A stretch of DNA of 64,000 bases. Source: Flavobacterium jejuense. Lineage in GTDB: Bacteria; Bacteroidota; Bacteroidia; Flavobacteriales; Flavobacteriaceae. Positions 43,768 to 53,622 of this stretch are shown here, in pieces; positions within the stretch are counted from its first letter, which is position 1, and every line of letters starts with the position of its first letter. The translations under genes were made by a program, and so were the position numbers. The DNA is taken from the NCBI RefSeq assembly GCF_006491595.2, contig NZ_VEVQ02000003.1, positions 310,001-374,000 on the forward strand, read 5' to 3'. The notes under the pieces were generated by a model. That model was given only the letters and a program-made list of their open reading frames with translations. It was not told the origin of the DNA and searched no databases.

Positions 43768-46700
43768 TTATTCTTCTAATCTGATGTCTAAACCAAGACC
43801 TTTCAATTCATGCATTAATACATTGAATGATTCAGGTAATCCTGGTTCTGGCATTGTTTCTCCTTTAACGATTGCTTCGTAAGTTTTAGCTCTACCGATT
43901 ACATCATCAGATTTAACCGTCAATATCTCTCTTAAAGTACTTGATGCTCCATAAGCTTCAAGTGCCCAAACCTCCATTTCTCCGAAACGTTGACCTCCAA
44001 ATTGCGCCTTACCACCTAAAGGTTGTTGCGTAATTAAAGAGTAAGGACCTATAGAACGAGCATGCATTTTATCGTCAACCATATGTCCTAATTTAAGCAT
44101 ATAGATAACTCCTACTGTAGCTGCCTGATGGAAACGCTCACCAGTTCCACCATCATAAAGATGTGTGTGTCCAAATCTTGGTACACCGGCTTCATCAGTT
44201 AACTCATTAATTTGATCTAAAGATGCACCATCAAAAATTGGTGTTGCAAACTTTCTACCTAAATTCATACCAGCCCAACCAAGAACAGTTTCATATATCT
44301 GACCAATGTTCATACGTGAAGGTACTCCAAGTGGATTCAATACAATATCAACAGGTGTTCCGTCCTCTAAAAATGGCATATCTTCATGACGTACAATTCT
44401 TGCAACGATACCTTTGTTACCGTGACGACCAGCCATTTTATCACCTACTTTAAGTTTACGTTTCTTAGCAATATAAACTTTAGCTAATTTTAAAATCCCT
44501 GCTGGTAACTCATCACCTACTGTAATTGTAAATTTCTCTCTTCTTAACCAACCTTGTAAGTCATTCAACTTAATTTTATAGTTATGAACTAAGTCATTTA
44601 CCATTTTATTTGTAGCATCATCTGTTGTCCATTGTCCTTTTGTTAAGTGAGCAAAATCGTCAACTGATTGCAACATTTTTTTAGTAAATTTCTTACCTTT
44701 TGGTAATACTTCTTCTCCTAGATCGTTCATTACACCTTGAGAAGTTTTACCATCAATGATAACAAATAACTTTTCGATTAACTTGTCTTTTAATTCGTTG
44801 AATTTTACTTCAAACTCTATATCAAGTTTATCGATGTCTTCTTTATCTTTTGAACGCTTACGTTTATCTTTTACCGCTTTAGCAAATAATTTTTTATCTA
44901 AAACTACACCATGTAATGATGGAGAAGCTTTTAATGAAGCGTCTTTTACATCACCTGCTTTATCTCCAAAGATTGCACGAAGTAATTTCTCTTCAGGTGT
45001 TGGATCAGATTCTCCTTTAGGAGTAATTTTACCAATTAAAATATCACCTGGTTTCACTTCTGCACCAATACGAATCATTCCGTTTTCATCCAAGTCTTTA
45101 GTAGCCTCTTCGGAAACGTTAGGAATATCATTAGTTAACTCTTCATTACCTAATTTTGTATCACGCACTTCTAATGAATAGTCATCAATATGAATAGAAG
45201 TGAATATATCATCACGAACTACTTTTTCAGAAATTACAATTGCATCCTCAAAGTTATATCCTTTCCAAGGCATGAAAGCTACTTTTAAGTTTCTACCTAA
45301 AGCTAACTCTCCATTTTGTGTTGCATATCCTTCGCAAAGAACTTGTCCTTTGTTAACTTTATCTCCTTTTCTCACAATAGGTTTTAAGTTAATAGAAGTA
45401 CTTTGATTCGTTTTTCTGAATTTGATTAACTGGTATGTTTTTTCATCTTCTTCAAAACTTACCATTCGCTCTTCTTCAGTTCTATCATATTTAATAGTAA
45501 TTTTGTTTGCATCAACATAAGTTACTATACCATCACCCTCAGCATTAATAAGAACTCTAGAATCAGAAGCTACTTGTCTTTCCAAACCAGTTCCTACAAT
45601 AGGAGCTTCTGGTCTTAATAAAGGAACTGCTTGACGCATCATGTTTGAACCCATCAACGCACGGTTAGCATCATCATGTTCCAAGAAAGGAATTAATGAA
45701 GCTGAAATAGATGCGATCTGATTTGGAGCAACATCTGTATAATCAACTACATTAGGTTCAACAACTGGAAAATCACCCTCTTCTCTAGCAATAACTTTTT
45801 CAGCAGTAATTTTACCATCTTCATTCATTTCAATGTTTGCCTGCGCAATCATTTTTCCTTCTTCCTCTTCGGCACTTAAATAAATAGGCGTCGATTCTAA
45901 ATCAACAACACCATCAGTTACTTTACGATATGGTGTTTCAATGAATCCCATTCCATTCACTTTAGCATAAACTCCTAAAGAAGAAATCAAACCAATATTT
46001 GGTCCCTCAGGTGTTTCAATAGGACACAAACGACCATAATGCGTATAGTGAACGTCACGAACCTCAAATCCAGCTCTTTCTCTAGATAAACCTCCAGGTC
46101 CTAGAGCAGATAAACGACGTTTGTGAGTAATCTCTGCTAATGGATTTGTTTGATCCATAAACTGAGATAACTGATTCGTTCCAAAGAAAGAATTGATTAC
46201 AGATGATAATGTTTTAGCATTAATCAAGTCTATTGGTGTAAACACCTCGTTATCTCTAACGTTCATTCTTTCTCTAATTGTTCTTGCCATACGAGCTAGA
46301 CCAACACCAAATTGTGAAGACAATTGCTCACCAACAGTTCTAACACGTCTGTTAGACAAGTGATCAATATCATCAATCTCTGCTTTAGAGTTAATTAATT
46401 CGATCAAATATTTAACAATAGTTATGATATCTTCTTTGGTTAAGACTTGCTTTTCCATTGGAATATCTAACTGCAATTTTTTATTCATTCTATAACGACC
46501 TACTTCACCTAAGTTATAGCGTTGATCTGAAAAGAATAATTTATCTATAATACCACGAGCCGTTTCCTCATCAGGTGGTTCTGCGTTACGTAATTGTCTA
46601 TAAATATGTTCAACAGCTTCTTTTTCAGAATTTGTTGGATCTTTTTGTAAAGTATTATGGATTATTGTATAATCAGCAGCATTGTTATCTTCTTTGTGTA

Positions 46701-47583
46701 AAAGAATAGCTTTAACGTCTGCATCAATAATTTCTTCAATATTATCTTTATCTAAAATAGTATCACGATCTAGAATAATCTCGTTACGTTCAATCGACAC
46801 TACTTCTCCAGTATCTTCATCTACGAAATCTTCATGCCATGTATTCAATACACGAGCAGCTAATTTTCGTCCAATATATTTTTTAATACCTGTTTTTGAT
46901 ACTTTTATTTCTTCTGCTAAGTCGAAAATTTCTAAGATATCCTTATCTCTTTCAAATCCGATTGCTCTAAATAAAGTAGTAACTGGTAATTTTTTCTTTC
47001 TATCAATATAAGCATACATTACACTATTGATATCAGTTGCGAATTCTATCCAAGAACCTTTAAAAGGAATAATTCTTGCAGAATAAAGTTTAGTTCCATT
47101 TGCATGGAAGGATTGTCCAAAGAAAACACCCGGTGAACGGTGTAATTGAGAAACAACAACACGCTCAGCTCCATTAATTACAAATGTTCCACTAGGAGTC
47201 ATATAAGGAATAGTCCCTAAATAAACATCTTGAACAATAGTTTCAAAATCTTCATGTTCAGGATCTGTACAGTATAACTTCAGCCTTGCCTTTAAGGGCA
47301 CACTGTAAGTTAAACCTCTATCAATACATTCTTCAATTGTATACCTTGGTGGATCTATAAAATAATCAAGAAACTCTAAAACGAATTGATTTCTCGTATC
47401 CGTTATTGGGAAATTTTCCATGAAGGTGTTATAGAGACCTTCGTTGCCTCTTTCATCAGATTTCGTTTCCAATTGGAAGAAATCTTTAAAAGATTTTACC
47501 TGAATATCAAGAAAATCTGGATAATTAGGTATATTCTTAGTAGAAGCAAAATTTAATCTTTCAGTCTGATTAGTAATCATCAA
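43768..47583 (-). CDS. rpoB: DNA-directed RNA polymerase beta subunit
   Basis: The 1271-residue protein (first two codons are both Met, so 1270 is equally possible) shows every beta-subunit landmark: [22 protein letters not shown], the rifampicin-cluster segment [20 protein letters not shown] and [39 protein letters not shown], and the C-terminal [24 protein letters not shown]. The rifampicin residues look wild type (Q, D, H, R, S at the equivalent positions), so no resistance mutation is visible. It is preceded by a long hairpin after rplL. Confidence 0.98.
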   Translation of the reverse strand: MMITNQTERLNFASTKNIPNYPDFLDIQVKSFKDFFQLETKSDERGNEGLYNTFMENFPITDTRNQFVLEFLDYFIDPPRYTIEECIDRGLTYSVPLKARLKLYCTDPEHEDFETIVQDVYLGTIPYMTPSGTFVINGAERVVVSQLHRSPGVFFGQSFHANGTKLYSARIIPFKGSWIEFATDINSVMYAYIDRKKKLPVTTLFRAIGFERDKDILEIFDLAEEIKVSKTGIKKYIGRKLAARVLNTWHEDFVDEDTGEVVSIERNEIILDRDTILDKDNIEEIIDADVKAILLHKEDNNAADYTIIHNTLQKDPTNSEKEAVEHIYRQLRNAEPPDEETARGIIDKLFFSDQRYNLGEVGRYRMNKKLQLDIPMEKQVLTKEDIITIVKYLIELINSKAEIDDIDHLSNRRVRTVGEQLSSQFGVGLARMARTIRERMNVRDNEVFTPIDLINAKTLSSVINSFFGTNQLSQFMDQTNPLAEITHKRRLSALGPGGLSRERAGFEVRDVHYTHYGRLCPIETPEGPNIGLISSLGVYAKVNGMGFIETPYRKVTDGVVDLESTPIYLSAEEEEGKMIAQANIEMNEDGKITAEKVIAREEGDFPVVEPNVVDYTDVAPNQIASISASLIPFLEHDDANRALMGSNMMRQAVPLLRPEAPIVGTGLERQVASDSRVLINAEGDGIVTYVDANKITIKYDRTEEERMVSFEEDEKTYQLIKFRKTNQSTSINLKPIVRKGDKVNKGQVLCEGYATQNGELALGRNLKVAFMPWKGYNFEDAIVISEKVVRDDIFTSIHIDDYSLEVRDTKLGNEELTNDIPNVSEEATKDLDENGMIRIGAEVKPGDILIGKITPKGESDPTPEEKLLRAIFGDKAGDVKDASLKASPSLHGVVLDKKLFAKAVKDKRKRSKDKEDIDKLDIEFEVKFNELKDKLIEKLFVIIDGKTSQGVMNDLGEEVLPKGKKFTKKMLQSVDDFAHLTKGQWTTDDATNKMVNDLVHNYKIKLNDLQGWLRREKFTITVGDELPAGILKLAKVYIAKKRKLKVGDKMAGRHGNKGIVARIVRHEDMPFLEDGTPVDIVLNPLGVPSRMNIGQIYETVLGWAGMNLGRKFATPIFDGASLDQINELTDEAGVPRFGHTHLYDGGTGERFHQAATVGVIYMLKLGHMVDDKMHARSIGPYSLITQQPLGGKAQFGGQRFGEMEVWALEAYGASSTLREILTVKSDDVIGRAKTYEAIVKGETMPEPGLPESFNVLMHELKGLGLDIRLEE

Positions 47584-47643
47584 TGGACAAATTTTTATTT
47601 AGAAAAAAATTAAAAACGTATAAAACGATAATATACGCAAAAT

Positions 47644-47681
47644 GGTTTAGGTCATTGAGAGATAATCTCAAGACCTAAACC
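47644..47681 (-). promoter_or_regulatory. Long hairpin between rplL and rpoB, possible attenuator or processing site
   Basis: Arms GGTTTAGGTC-A-TTGAGA (47644-47660) and TCTCAA-GACCTAAACC (47666-47681) pair over 16 bp with one bulge and a 5-nt loop. On the - strand it is followed only by CATTTTGCG, not a proper U-tract. It sits where many bacteria place an attenuator or RNase III site that sets the RpoB to L12 ratio. Confidence 0.7.
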
Positions 47682-47703
47682 TGCTTTGTAAACTAAGTTT
47701 AGC

Positions 47704-48072
47704 TTATTTAAGCTCAACTACAGCTCCAGCTTCTTCTAAAGCTTTCTTAAGACCTTCAGCCTCATCTTTAGAAACTCCTTCTTTAACATTTGCAGGAGCA
47801 CTATCTACCATATCTTTAGCCTCTTTAAGACCTAAACCAGTTAATTCTTTAACTGCTTTTACTACAGCTAATTTAGAAGCACCAGCTTCTTTTAATACAA
47901 CTGTAAATTCTGATTGCTCAGCAGCAGCACCAGCATCACCTCCACCAGAAACCACAACAGCAGCTGCAGCTGGCTCAATACCATACTCGTCTTTTAATAT
48001 TGTTGCTAACTCATTAACTTCTTTAACAGTTAAGTTAACTAATTGTTCTGCGAATTGTTTCAAATCTGCCAT
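47704..48072 (-). CDS. rplL: 50S ribosomal protein bL12 (L7/L12)
   Basis: The 122-residue protein has the N-terminal dimerisation domain ([25 protein letters not shown]), the Ala/Gly-rich hinge ([19 protein letters not shown]) and the C-terminal factor-binding domain ([33 protein letters not shown] and [11 protein letters not shown]). Several copies form the stalk that recruits EF-Tu, EF-G and IF2. It follows rplJ by 57 nt on the same strand. Confidence 0.98.
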   Translation of the reverse strand: MADLKQFAEQLVNLTVKEVNELATILKDEYGIEPAAAAVVVSGGGDAGAAAEQSEFTVVLKEAGASKLAVVKAVKELTGLGLKEAKDMVDSAPANVKEGVSKDEAEGLKKALEEAGAVVELK

Positions 48073-48129
48073 TTTTCTATCTTTTAAAATGTTTTGTAAA
48101 AAATTATAATTTATTAAAGCGCGTTCTTT

Positions 48130-48627
48130 TTATTCAGCAACCTCTTCCTTACCTTCTTGATTTTGAAGTGCAGAGATAACTCTTTGAGCTGGAGATTGTA
48201 ACAATCCGATGATTTCTCCAATAACTTCAGCTCTAGATTTAATAGAAGCTAATTTATCTAATTGATCATCACCAATATAAACATCCTCAGTAATATAAGC
48301 TCCCTTTAAAATAGGCTTACTACCCTTTTTACGAAATTCTTTTATAATTTTAGCTGGTGCATTAGCAACATCTGAAATCATAACAGAAGTATTTCCTTTT
48401 AAAACTGATGGTAAATCACCAAAATCTGTATCAGAAGCTTCCATAGCTTTTTCAAGCAATGTATTTTTAACTACTTCTAATTTGATTCCTGCTTTAAAAC
48501 AAGCTCTTCTTAAGTTTGAAGTAGAATCTGCATCTAGTCCTGAAGTATCTGCTAAATAAATAACAGTTACTCCCGCTAACTTTGCAGTTAAATCTTCAAT
48601 AGCGATTGATTTTTCTTCTCTAGTCAT
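48130..48627 (-). CDS. rplJ: 50S ribosomal protein uL10
   Basis: The 165-residue protein has the uL10 N-terminal rRNA-binding region (MTREEKSIAIEDLTAKL, LRRACFKAGIKLEVVKNTLLEKAM) and a C-terminal helix (LLQSPAQRVISALQNQEGK) that binds bL12 dimers. uL10 often binds its own leader to repress rplJL translation; the 23-nt spacer upstream is too short to show that structure by eye. It lies between rplA and rplL. Confidence 0.97.
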   Translation of the reverse strand: MTREEKSIAIEDLTAKLAGVTVIYLADTSGLDADSTSNLRRACFKAGIKLEVVKNTLLEKAMEASDTDFGDLPSVLKGNTSVMISDVANAPAKIIKEFRKKGSKPILKGAYITEDVYIGDDQLDKLASIKSRAEVIGEIIGLLQSPAQRVISALQNQEGKEEVAE

Positions 48628-48650
48628 ACTAAAAATTTTTAACTACCAAA

Positions 48651-49340
48651 TTATACTGCCTTAGGATCTAAAGCAATAGCAGGACTCATTGTACTAGATA
48701 AGTGTATTGACTTAATATAAGTACCTTTAGCTGCAGTTGGTTTTAATTTTATTAATGTTTGAATAATTTCGTGAGCATTGTCATAGATTTTATCAGCATC
48801 AAAAGACACTTTACCTATACCTGCATGTACTATACCAGTTTTATCAACTTTGAAGTCAATTTTACCAGCTTTTACCTCTTGAACAGCTTTAGCAACATCC
48901 ATTGTTACTGTACCTGTCTTAGGGTTTGGCATCAATCCTCTTGGTCCTAAAATACGTCCTAATGGACCTAATTTACCCATAACAGCTGGCATAGTGATTA
49001 TTACATCAATATCAGTCCAACCATCTTTAATTTTTTGAAGATATTCATCTAAACCTACGTGATCTGCACCAGCAGCTTTAGCTTCTTCTTCTTTATCTGG
49101 AGTTACTAATGCTAACACACGAACATCTTTACCTGTTCCGTGAGGTAACGTAACAACACCTCTTACCATTTGATTCGCTTTTCTTGGATCTACTCCAAGG
49201 CGAACAGCGATATCTACAGACTCATCAAATTTTGCAGAAGAAACAACTTTAATTAATGCAGCAGCATCTTTTAAAGTATAGTGTTTGTTCTTTTCAATTT
49301 TTGAAGCAGCCTCTTTTTGCTTTTTTGTCAATTTTGCCAT
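48651..49340 (-). CDS. rplA: 50S ribosomal protein uL1
   Basis: The 229-residue protein has the uL1 signatures: [60 protein letters not shown] and the conserved C-terminal [20 protein letters not shown]. It forms the L1 stalk that moves the E-site tRNA and often represses its own operon. It follows rplK by 19 nt. Confidence 0.98.
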   Translation of the reverse strand: MAKLTKKQKEAASKIEKNKHYTLKDAAALIKVVSSAKFDESVDIAVRLGVDPRKANQMVRGVVTLPHGTGKDVRVLALVTPDKEEEAKAAGADHVGLDEYLQKIKDGWTDIDVIITMPAVMGKLGPLGRILGPRGLMPNPKTGTVTMDVAKAVQEVKAGKIDFKVDKTGIVHAGIGKVSFDADKIYDNAHEIIQTLIKLKPTAAKGTYIKSIHLSSTMSPAIALDPKAV

Positions 49341-49359
49341 GTCTAATTCTCTTTAACGA

Positions 49360-49797
49360 TTAAAAAGGAGCGTCTCCTGATACTGTTATACCCATAGATC
49401 TAGCTGTTCCTGCAACCATACTCATTGCTTTTTCAATTGTAAAAGCATTAAGATCTGGCATTTTGTCTTCAGCAATAGTTCTGATTTGATCCCAAGTAAC
49501 ATTTGCTACTTTTTTACGATTAGGTTCACCTGAACCAGACTTAACTTTTGCTGCCTCTAAAATTTGAATTGCAGCAGGTGGCGTTTTTACAACAAAGTCA
49601 AAAGACTTGTCTTTATACACTGTAATTTGTACTGGTAAAACTTTGCCAGGTTTATCCTGAGTTCTTGCATTAAACTGCTTACAGAACTCCATGATGTTAA
49701 CCCCAGCAGCCCCCAAAGCAGGTCCAACCGGTGGCGATGGATTCGCTGCACCTCCCTTAACTTGTAGTTTAACTACTTTACTAACTTCTTTTGCCAT
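49360..49797 (-). CDS. rplK: 50S ribosomal protein uL11
   Basis: The 145-residue protein has the uL11 N-terminal motif [20 protein letters not shown], the A-G-V-N-I-M-E-F-C segment and the C-terminal rRNA-binding domain with [24 protein letters not shown] and [10 protein letters not shown]. It forms part of the GTPase centre near the bL12 stalk. It starts 66 nt after nusG. Confidence 0.98.
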   Translation of the reverse strand: MAKEVSKVVKLQVKGGAANPSPPVGPALGAAGVNIMEFCKQFNARTQDKPGKVLPVQITVYKDKSFDFVVKTPPAAIQILEAAKVKSGSGEPNRKKVANVTWDQIRTIAEDKMPDLNAFTIEKAMSMVAGTARSMGITVSGDAPF

Positions 49798-49862
49798 TTT
49801 TTAAAAAAATTTAGCACATCTATCAATTGGAAGCGATTGATGTGATTTATATATGTAACTGA

Positions 49863-50414
49863 TTATACTTTTTCTACTTGCATAAAACTCAACTCTAAAG
49901 GTGTTTTTCTTCCGAAAATCTTAACCATTACTTCAAGTTTACGCTTTTCTTCATTAACCTTTTCAATTGCTCCATTGAAGCCATTAAAAGGCCCATCAAT
50001 AACCTTAACTGTTTCTCCCACTGAAAATGGTATTGAGATATTATCCACTTTAACAGATAATTCATCTACTTTACCTAACATTCTATTTACTTCAGACATC
50101 CTTAAAGGCACAGGATCACCTCCTTTAGTCTCTCCAAGGAAACCAATTACACCAGGAATAGATTTAATGATATGAGGAACCTCACCTGTAAGACTAGCTT
50201 CAATCATAATATAACCAGGAAAGTAAACCTTTTCCTTAGCTATTTTTTTTCCATCTCTAATTTGTACAACTTTTTCAGTAGGTACCAAAACTTGAGAAAC
50301 ATAGTCAGACATTCCTAAACGCAGTGTTTCAGATTCTATATAAGCCTTAACCTTATTCTCTTGCCCACTTACCGCTCTTACAACATACCACTTTTTAACA
50401 TTATTATCTGCCAT
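49863..50414 (-). CDS. nusG: Transcription termination/antitermination protein NusG
   Basis: The 183-residue protein has the NusG N-terminal domain (KWYVVRAVSGQENKVKAYIE, VYFPGYIMIEASL, GVIGFLG) and the KOW domain (SVGETVKVIDGPFNGFNGAIEKV). It binds the RNA polymerase clamp and links it to ribosomal uS10 or Rho. It lies directly upstream of rplK as in most bacteria and 4 nt after secE. Confidence 0.98.
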   Translation of the reverse strand: MADNNVKKWYVVRAVSGQENKVKAYIESETLRLGMSDYVSQVLVPTEKVVQIRDGKKIAKEKVYFPGYIMIEASLTGEVPHIIKSIPGVIGFLGETKGGDPVPLRMSEVNRMLGKVDELSVKVDNISIPFSVGETVKVIDGPFNGFNGAIEKVNEEKRKLEVMVKIFGRKTPLELSFMQVEKV

Positions 50415-50418
50415 GATA

Positions 50419-50613
50419 TTATTTTAGTAAGTTAAAAAAGCCCTCAAGAGCCTTAACAAACAATTGATCTACACCATAAGTCAAAAGCGCAAAAATAACT
50501 GAAAACAAAGCCACTATTATAGTTAAACGTTGTACTTCTGACCATTCTGGCCAAGTTACATTAGATTTCAATTCTTGAAATGCTTCTGAAATATAATTAA
50601 CAAATTTCATCAT
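50419..50613 (-). CDS. secE: Preprotein translocase subunit SecE
   Basis: The start is set at ATG 50613 (MMKFVNYISEAFQELK), because an in-frame extension upstream runs into tRNA-Trp. The resulting 64-residue protein has the SecE short form: an amphipathic N-terminal helix ending NVTWPEWSEVQRLT and a single membrane helix (IIVALFSVIFALLTYGVDQLF). It clamps SecY in the inner-membrane channel. It is 16 nt downstream of tRNA-Trp and 4 nt before nusG. Confidence 0.93.
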   Translation of the reverse strand: MMKFVNYISEAFQELKSNVTWPEWSEVQRLTIIVALFSVIFALLTYGVDQLFVKALEGFFNLLK

Positions 50614-50628
50614 TACTTTATTGATTTG

Positions 50629-50700
50629 CACGGGCGGAGGGATTCGAACCCCCATCAATGGTTTTGGAGACCACTATACTAGCCCTTGTACTACGCCCGT
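50629..50700 (-). tRNA. tRNA-Trp (CCA)
   Basis: The - strand folds as a cloverleaf with acceptor ACGGGCG/CGCCCGT, a TGGT-CTCCAAA-ACCA anticodon arm (anticodon CCA) and the T-arm GGGGGTTCGAATCCCTC. It lies between tuf and secE, as in many Bacteroidota. No CCA end is encoded. Confidence 0.95.
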
Positions 50701-50707
50701 TTATTAG

Positions 50708-50733
50708 AAGCCAGTCGAAAAATCAACTGGCTT
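50708..50733. repeat. Hairpin between tuf and tRNA-Trp
   Basis: Arms AAGCCAGT (50708-50715) and ACTGGCTT (50726-50733). The run of T follows on the + strand, whereas the genes are on the - strand, where it is followed only by CTAATAA before the tRNA. It may be a processing or stability hairpin. Confidence 0.6.
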
Positions 50734-50757
50734 TTTTTTAATATATAAACTAATTAA

Positions 50758-51945
50758 TTAGTCTAAAATTTCAGTTACCTGACCAGCACCAACCGTTCTA
50801 CCACCTTCACGAACTGCAAAACGTAATCCAACAGATAATGCAATAGCACTTAATAATTGAACTTCAATTGTTAAGTTATCTCCAGGCATAACCATTTCTA
50901 CACCAGCTGGTAAAGTAATAGTACCAGTAACATCAGTTGTACGTACATAAAACTGTGGACGGTAGTTATTATGGAACGGAGTATGACGTCCACCTTCTTC
51001 TTTTTTCAAGATATACACCTCAGCTTTAAAGTGAGCGTGTGGCTTAACAGATCCTGGCTTAACAATAACCATTCCTCTTTTAATATCTTCTTTAGCAATA
51101 CCTCTTAATAAGATACCAGCGTTATCTCCAGCCTCACCTCTATCAAGGATTTGACGGAACATTTCGATACCAGTTATAGTAGATGTTAATTTCTCAGCAC
51201 CCATACCAATAATCTCAACCGCGTCACCTGTATTAGCAATACCCGTCTCAATACGACCTGTAGCAACAGTTCCACGACCAGTAATTGTAAACACATCTTC
51301 AACTGGCATCAAGAAAGGCTTCTCAACATCACGAGCAGGCAATTCAATCCAATTATCAACAGCTTCCATTAATTCTAAAACTGTATCAACCCATTTTTGT
51401 TCTCCATTCAAAGCTCCTAAAGCAGATCCTTGGATAACTGGACCATTATCACCATCATACTGATAGAAAGATAATAAATCTCTAATTTCCATTTCAACAA
51501 GCTCTAACAACTCAGCATCATCAACCATATCAACTTTATTCATGAATACAACCATTCTTGGAACACCCACTTGGCGACCTAAAAGGATATGCTCACGAGT
51601 TTGTGGCATAGGACCATCAGTAGCAGCAACTACTAAGATAGCTCCATCCATTTGCGCAGCTCCAGTTACCATGTTCTTAACATAATCCGCGTGACCTGGA
51701 CAGTCAACGTGAGCATAGTGACGGTTAGCTGTAGCATATTCTACGTGAGAAGTATTAATAGTAATACCTCTTTCTTTTTCTTCTGGTGCGTTATCAATTT
51801 GATCAAACGATTTTGCTTCTGAAAAACCAGCATCAGATAACACTTTAGTTATTGCTGCAGTTAAAGTTGTTTTACCGTGATCTACGTGTCCAATAGTACC
51901 AATGTTTAAGTGTGGTTTGGAACGATCAAAATTTCCTTTTGCCAT
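50758..51945 (-). CDS. tuf: Elongation factor Tu
   Basis: The 395-residue GTPase has G1 [10 protein letters not shown], switch [14 protein letters not shown]3 [13 protein letters not shown]4 NKVD and G5 GSALGAL, followed by beta-barrel domains 2 and 3 ending [11 protein letters not shown]. It brings aminoacyl-tRNA to the ribosome. Length and sequence are normal. It lies between two tRNA groups, downstream of tRNA-Thr(GGT) and upstream of tRNA-Trp. No second tuf copy is in the window. Confidence 0.99.
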   Translation of the reverse strand: MAKGNFDRSKPHLNIGTIGHVDHGKTTLTAAITKVLSDAGFSEAKSFDQIDNAPEEKERGITINTSHVEYATANRHYAHVDCPGHADYVKNMVTGAAQMDGAILVVAATDGPMPQTREHILLGRQVGVPRMVVFMNKVDMVDDAELLELVEMEIRDLLSFYQYDGDNGPVIQGSALGALNGEQKWVDTVLELMEAVDNWIELPARDVEKPFLMPVEDVFTITGRGTVATGRIETGIANTGDAVEIIGMGAEKLTSTITGIEMFRQILDRGEAGDNAGILLRGIAKEDIKRGMVIVKPGSVKPHAHFKAEVYILKKEEGGRHTPFHNNYRPQFYVRTTDVTGTITLPAGVEMVMPGDNLTIEVQLLSAIALSVGLRFAVREGGRTVGAGQVTEILD

Positions 51946-52003
51946 GATTTAATAATTTAATCTTAGTTATATATTAGTGTTCAAAAATTATAAACATTTC
52001 CAG

Positions 52004-52075
52004 AGCCAATGACGGGAATTGAACCCGTGACCTCTTCCTTACCAAGGAAGCACTCTACCCCTGAGCTACACCGGC
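52004..52075 (-). tRNA. tRNA-Thr (GGT)
   Basis: - strand cloverleaf with acceptor GCCGGTG/CATTGGC (G-U pairs), D-arm AGCTCAGGGGTAGAGT, anticodon arm CTTCC-TTGGTAA-GGAAG (anticodon GGT) and T-arm CGGGTTCAATTCCCG. It is 58 nt upstream of tuf. Confidence 0.95.
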
Positions 52076-52103
52076 TTACATCTGTCATCAACAGGAATGT
52101 TTG

Positions 52104-52184
52104 TGGGGAGAGCAGGATTCGAACCTGCGAAGGTTACCCAGCAGATTTACAGTCTGCCCTCGTTGGCCGCTTGAGTATCTCCCC
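52104..52184 (-). tRNA. tRNA-Tyr (GTA)
   Basis: - strand class II tRNA with acceptor GGGGAGA/TCTCCCC, anticodon arm GCAGA-CTGTAAA-TCTGC (anticodon GTA), a long variable arm and T-arm GCAGGTTCGAATCCTGC. Confidence 0.95.
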
Positions 52185-52217
52185 ATACCATTTTATTATC
52201 AGTTACTTAACTCTTTG

Positions 52218-52291
52218 AGCCGATGGAGGGACTCGAACCCACGACCTGCTGATTACAAATCAGCTGCTCTAGCCAGCTGAGCTACACCGGC
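52218..52291 (-). tRNA. tRNA-Thr (TGT)
   Basis: - strand cloverleaf with acceptor GCCGGTG/CATCGGC, D-arm AGCTCAGCTGGCTAGAGC, anticodon arm GCTGA-TTTGTAA-TCAGC (anticodon TGT) and T-arm GTGGGTTCGAGTCCCTC. It is the first gene of the tRNA-tuf transcript. Confidence 0.95.
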
Positions 52292-52300
52292 AACTATAAT

Positions 52301-52328
52301 AAAAAAAGTCCGCTATTTCTAACGGACT
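52301..52328 (-). terminator. Terminator of hpf, lying just downstream of the tRNA promoter
   Basis: On the - strand arms AGTCCG (52323-52328) and CGGACT (52307-52312) with a 10-nt loop are followed by TTTTTT. It sits between the hpf end and tRNA-Thr. Confidence 0.8.
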
Positions 52329-52329
52329 G

Positions 52330-52358
52330 CAAATGTATAGAATTTATTTTTTATTCAA
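52330..52358 (-). promoter_or_regulatory. Promoter of the tRNA-tuf operon
   Basis: TTG (52356-52358), an 18-nt spacer and TACATTTG (52330-52337) on the - strand give an ideal Bacteroidota promoter, 39 nt before tRNA-Thr(TGT). Confidence 0.75.
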
Positions 52359-52382
52359 AACTTTTTTTGTCTTTTTTTTCAT

Positions 52383-52685
52383 TTAAGCATGAGCTCTTAT
52401 TTTTTCCTTATACTTTATCAAAATTCTTTCTAGGGATTCTTCCGAAATATCAACAGCCTCTTCAAAAGTCTTACATGTTTTTTTTACCACAAACTCCTCT
52501 CCTGGCACATGTATTTTCACTTCAACCGTTTTATTTTCTTTATCACTAGTGTTTTCTAATTTTAAAAAAACATCAGAAGAAATAACTTTATCAAAATATT
52601 TCTCCAATTTATCTAATCGTTCTTGAACAAAGTTGATTAATTTTTTATCAACATTAAAATTAACTGCCTGAACATTTACTTTCAT
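52383..52685 (-). CDS. hpf: Ribosome hibernation promoting factor, short form
   Basis: The 100-residue protein matches the HPF/YfiA fold: VNVQAVNFNVDKKLINFVQERLDKLEKYFDKVI, EVKIHVPGEEFVVKKTCKTFEEAVDISEESLERILIKYKEKI. The C-terminal dimerisation extension of long HPF is absent, so this is the short type. It binds the decoding centre and silences ribosomes in stationary phase. It lies between xerC and the tRNA-tuf operon. Confidence 0.92.
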   Translation of the reverse strand: MKVNVQAVNFNVDKKLINFVQERLDKLEKYFDKVISSDVFLKLENTSDKENKTVEVKIHVPGEEFVVKKTCKTFEEAVDISEESLERILIKYKEKIRAHA

Positions 52686-52719
52686 ACTCTTTAATAATTA
52701 CTTAGGTTAGACAAGTGAA

Positions 52720-53616
52720 TTATTTTTGGTTTCTAGGATGCGACTTTTGATACACTTTCTTTAACTCAGCTAAACTACTATGAGTATAAATTTGTGTAGA
52801 TGACAAACTAGCATGACCTAATAATTCTTTAACTGAATTTAAATCGGCACCATTATTTAGCAAATGAGTTGCAAATGAATGCCTAAGAACGTGAGGACTC
52901 TTTTTTACCTTAAGAGACACACTACTAAAGTAATCATTAATTAATCGATAGACAAACGATTCACTAATTTTATTTCCAGTTTTAGACAAAATTAACACAT
53001 CAGAAAAAGCCGGTTTCACTTTCTCTAATCGAAAAGCCAAATATTCCTTCAACAAATCCTTAGTACACAGCAACAAAGGAATAATCCTCTCTTTATTCCT
53101 TTTCCCCAACACCTTCAATACTTGTTTTGAAAAATCAATATTAGATAGCTTTAAATTAATCAATTCCGCCCTTCTTATTCCTGTTGTATAAAAAAGTTCT
53201 ATAACCAACCTATTCCTAACACCTTCAAAATCATTAAAAAAATGATCTAAATTAAAAACATTATCAACTTCTTTCTCCGAAAAAGGAATTTGCACTTTCT
53301 TGGGAGTTTTTAACGACTTATGTTTTAACAGAGGATTAACTTCTATTTGTTTAATTTTTAGCAAAAACCTATAATACGACTTTAAAGAAGAGACTTTTCT
53401 ATTAACAGAATTATTTGAAATTTTATTTTCTACCAAAAAAACAATCCAACTTCTTATTAGCGGGTAAACCACCTCTTCCAAAGACACCTCATCACAACTA
53501 ACAATCAAAAACTCTTGAAAAGACATCACATCTCTTAAATACGCATTCACTGTAAGAAGAGAGTAATTCTTTTCTTTTACTAAATAATCTTGATAAGCTT
53601 GAAGATTTGTAGACAT
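52720..53616 (-). CDS. xerC: Tyrosine recombinase XerC-like
   Basis: The 298-residue protein has the SAM-like N-terminal domain (YLVKEKNYSLLTVNAYLRDVMSFQEFL) and the catalytic domain with the first Arg in TTGIRRAELINLKL, then H-x-x-R in PHVLRHSFATHLL, LLGHASLSSTQIY and the nucleophile Tyr in TQIYTH. It resolves chromosome dimers at dif with XerD. Context (rpsU on one side, hpf on the other) is housekeeping, so a phage or integron integrase is unlikely. Confidence 0.93.
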   Translation of the reverse strand: MSTNLQAYQDYLVKEKNYSLLTVNAYLRDVMSFQEFLIVSCDEVSLEEVVYPLIRSWIVFLVENKISNNSVNRKVSSLKSYYRFLLKIKQIEVNPLLKHKSLKTPKKVQIPFSEKEVDNVFNLDHFFNDFEGVRNRLVIELFYTTGIRRAELINLKLSNIDFSKQVLKVLGKRNKERIIPLLLCTKDLLKEYLAFRLEKVKPAFSDVLILSKTGNKISESFVYRLINDYFSSVSLKVKKSPHVLRHSFATHLLNNGADLNSVKELLGHASLSSTQIYTHSSLAELKKVYQKSHPRNQK

Positions 53617-53622
53617 AAAAAA

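Noticed and set aside
50611-50658. Longer N-terminus of SecE
   Set aside because: The extra 15 codons lie partly inside tRNA-Trp.
52009-52218. Open frame antisense to three tRNA genes
   Set aside because: It is only the complement of conserved tRNA sequence; such frames (with words like GIEPVTSSL) are a common false annotation.
52720-53616. Tyrosine recombinase as a sign of a mobile element
   Set aside because: Neighbours are housekeeping genes in a conserved order and no att repeats or cargo are seen; XerC is the better call.
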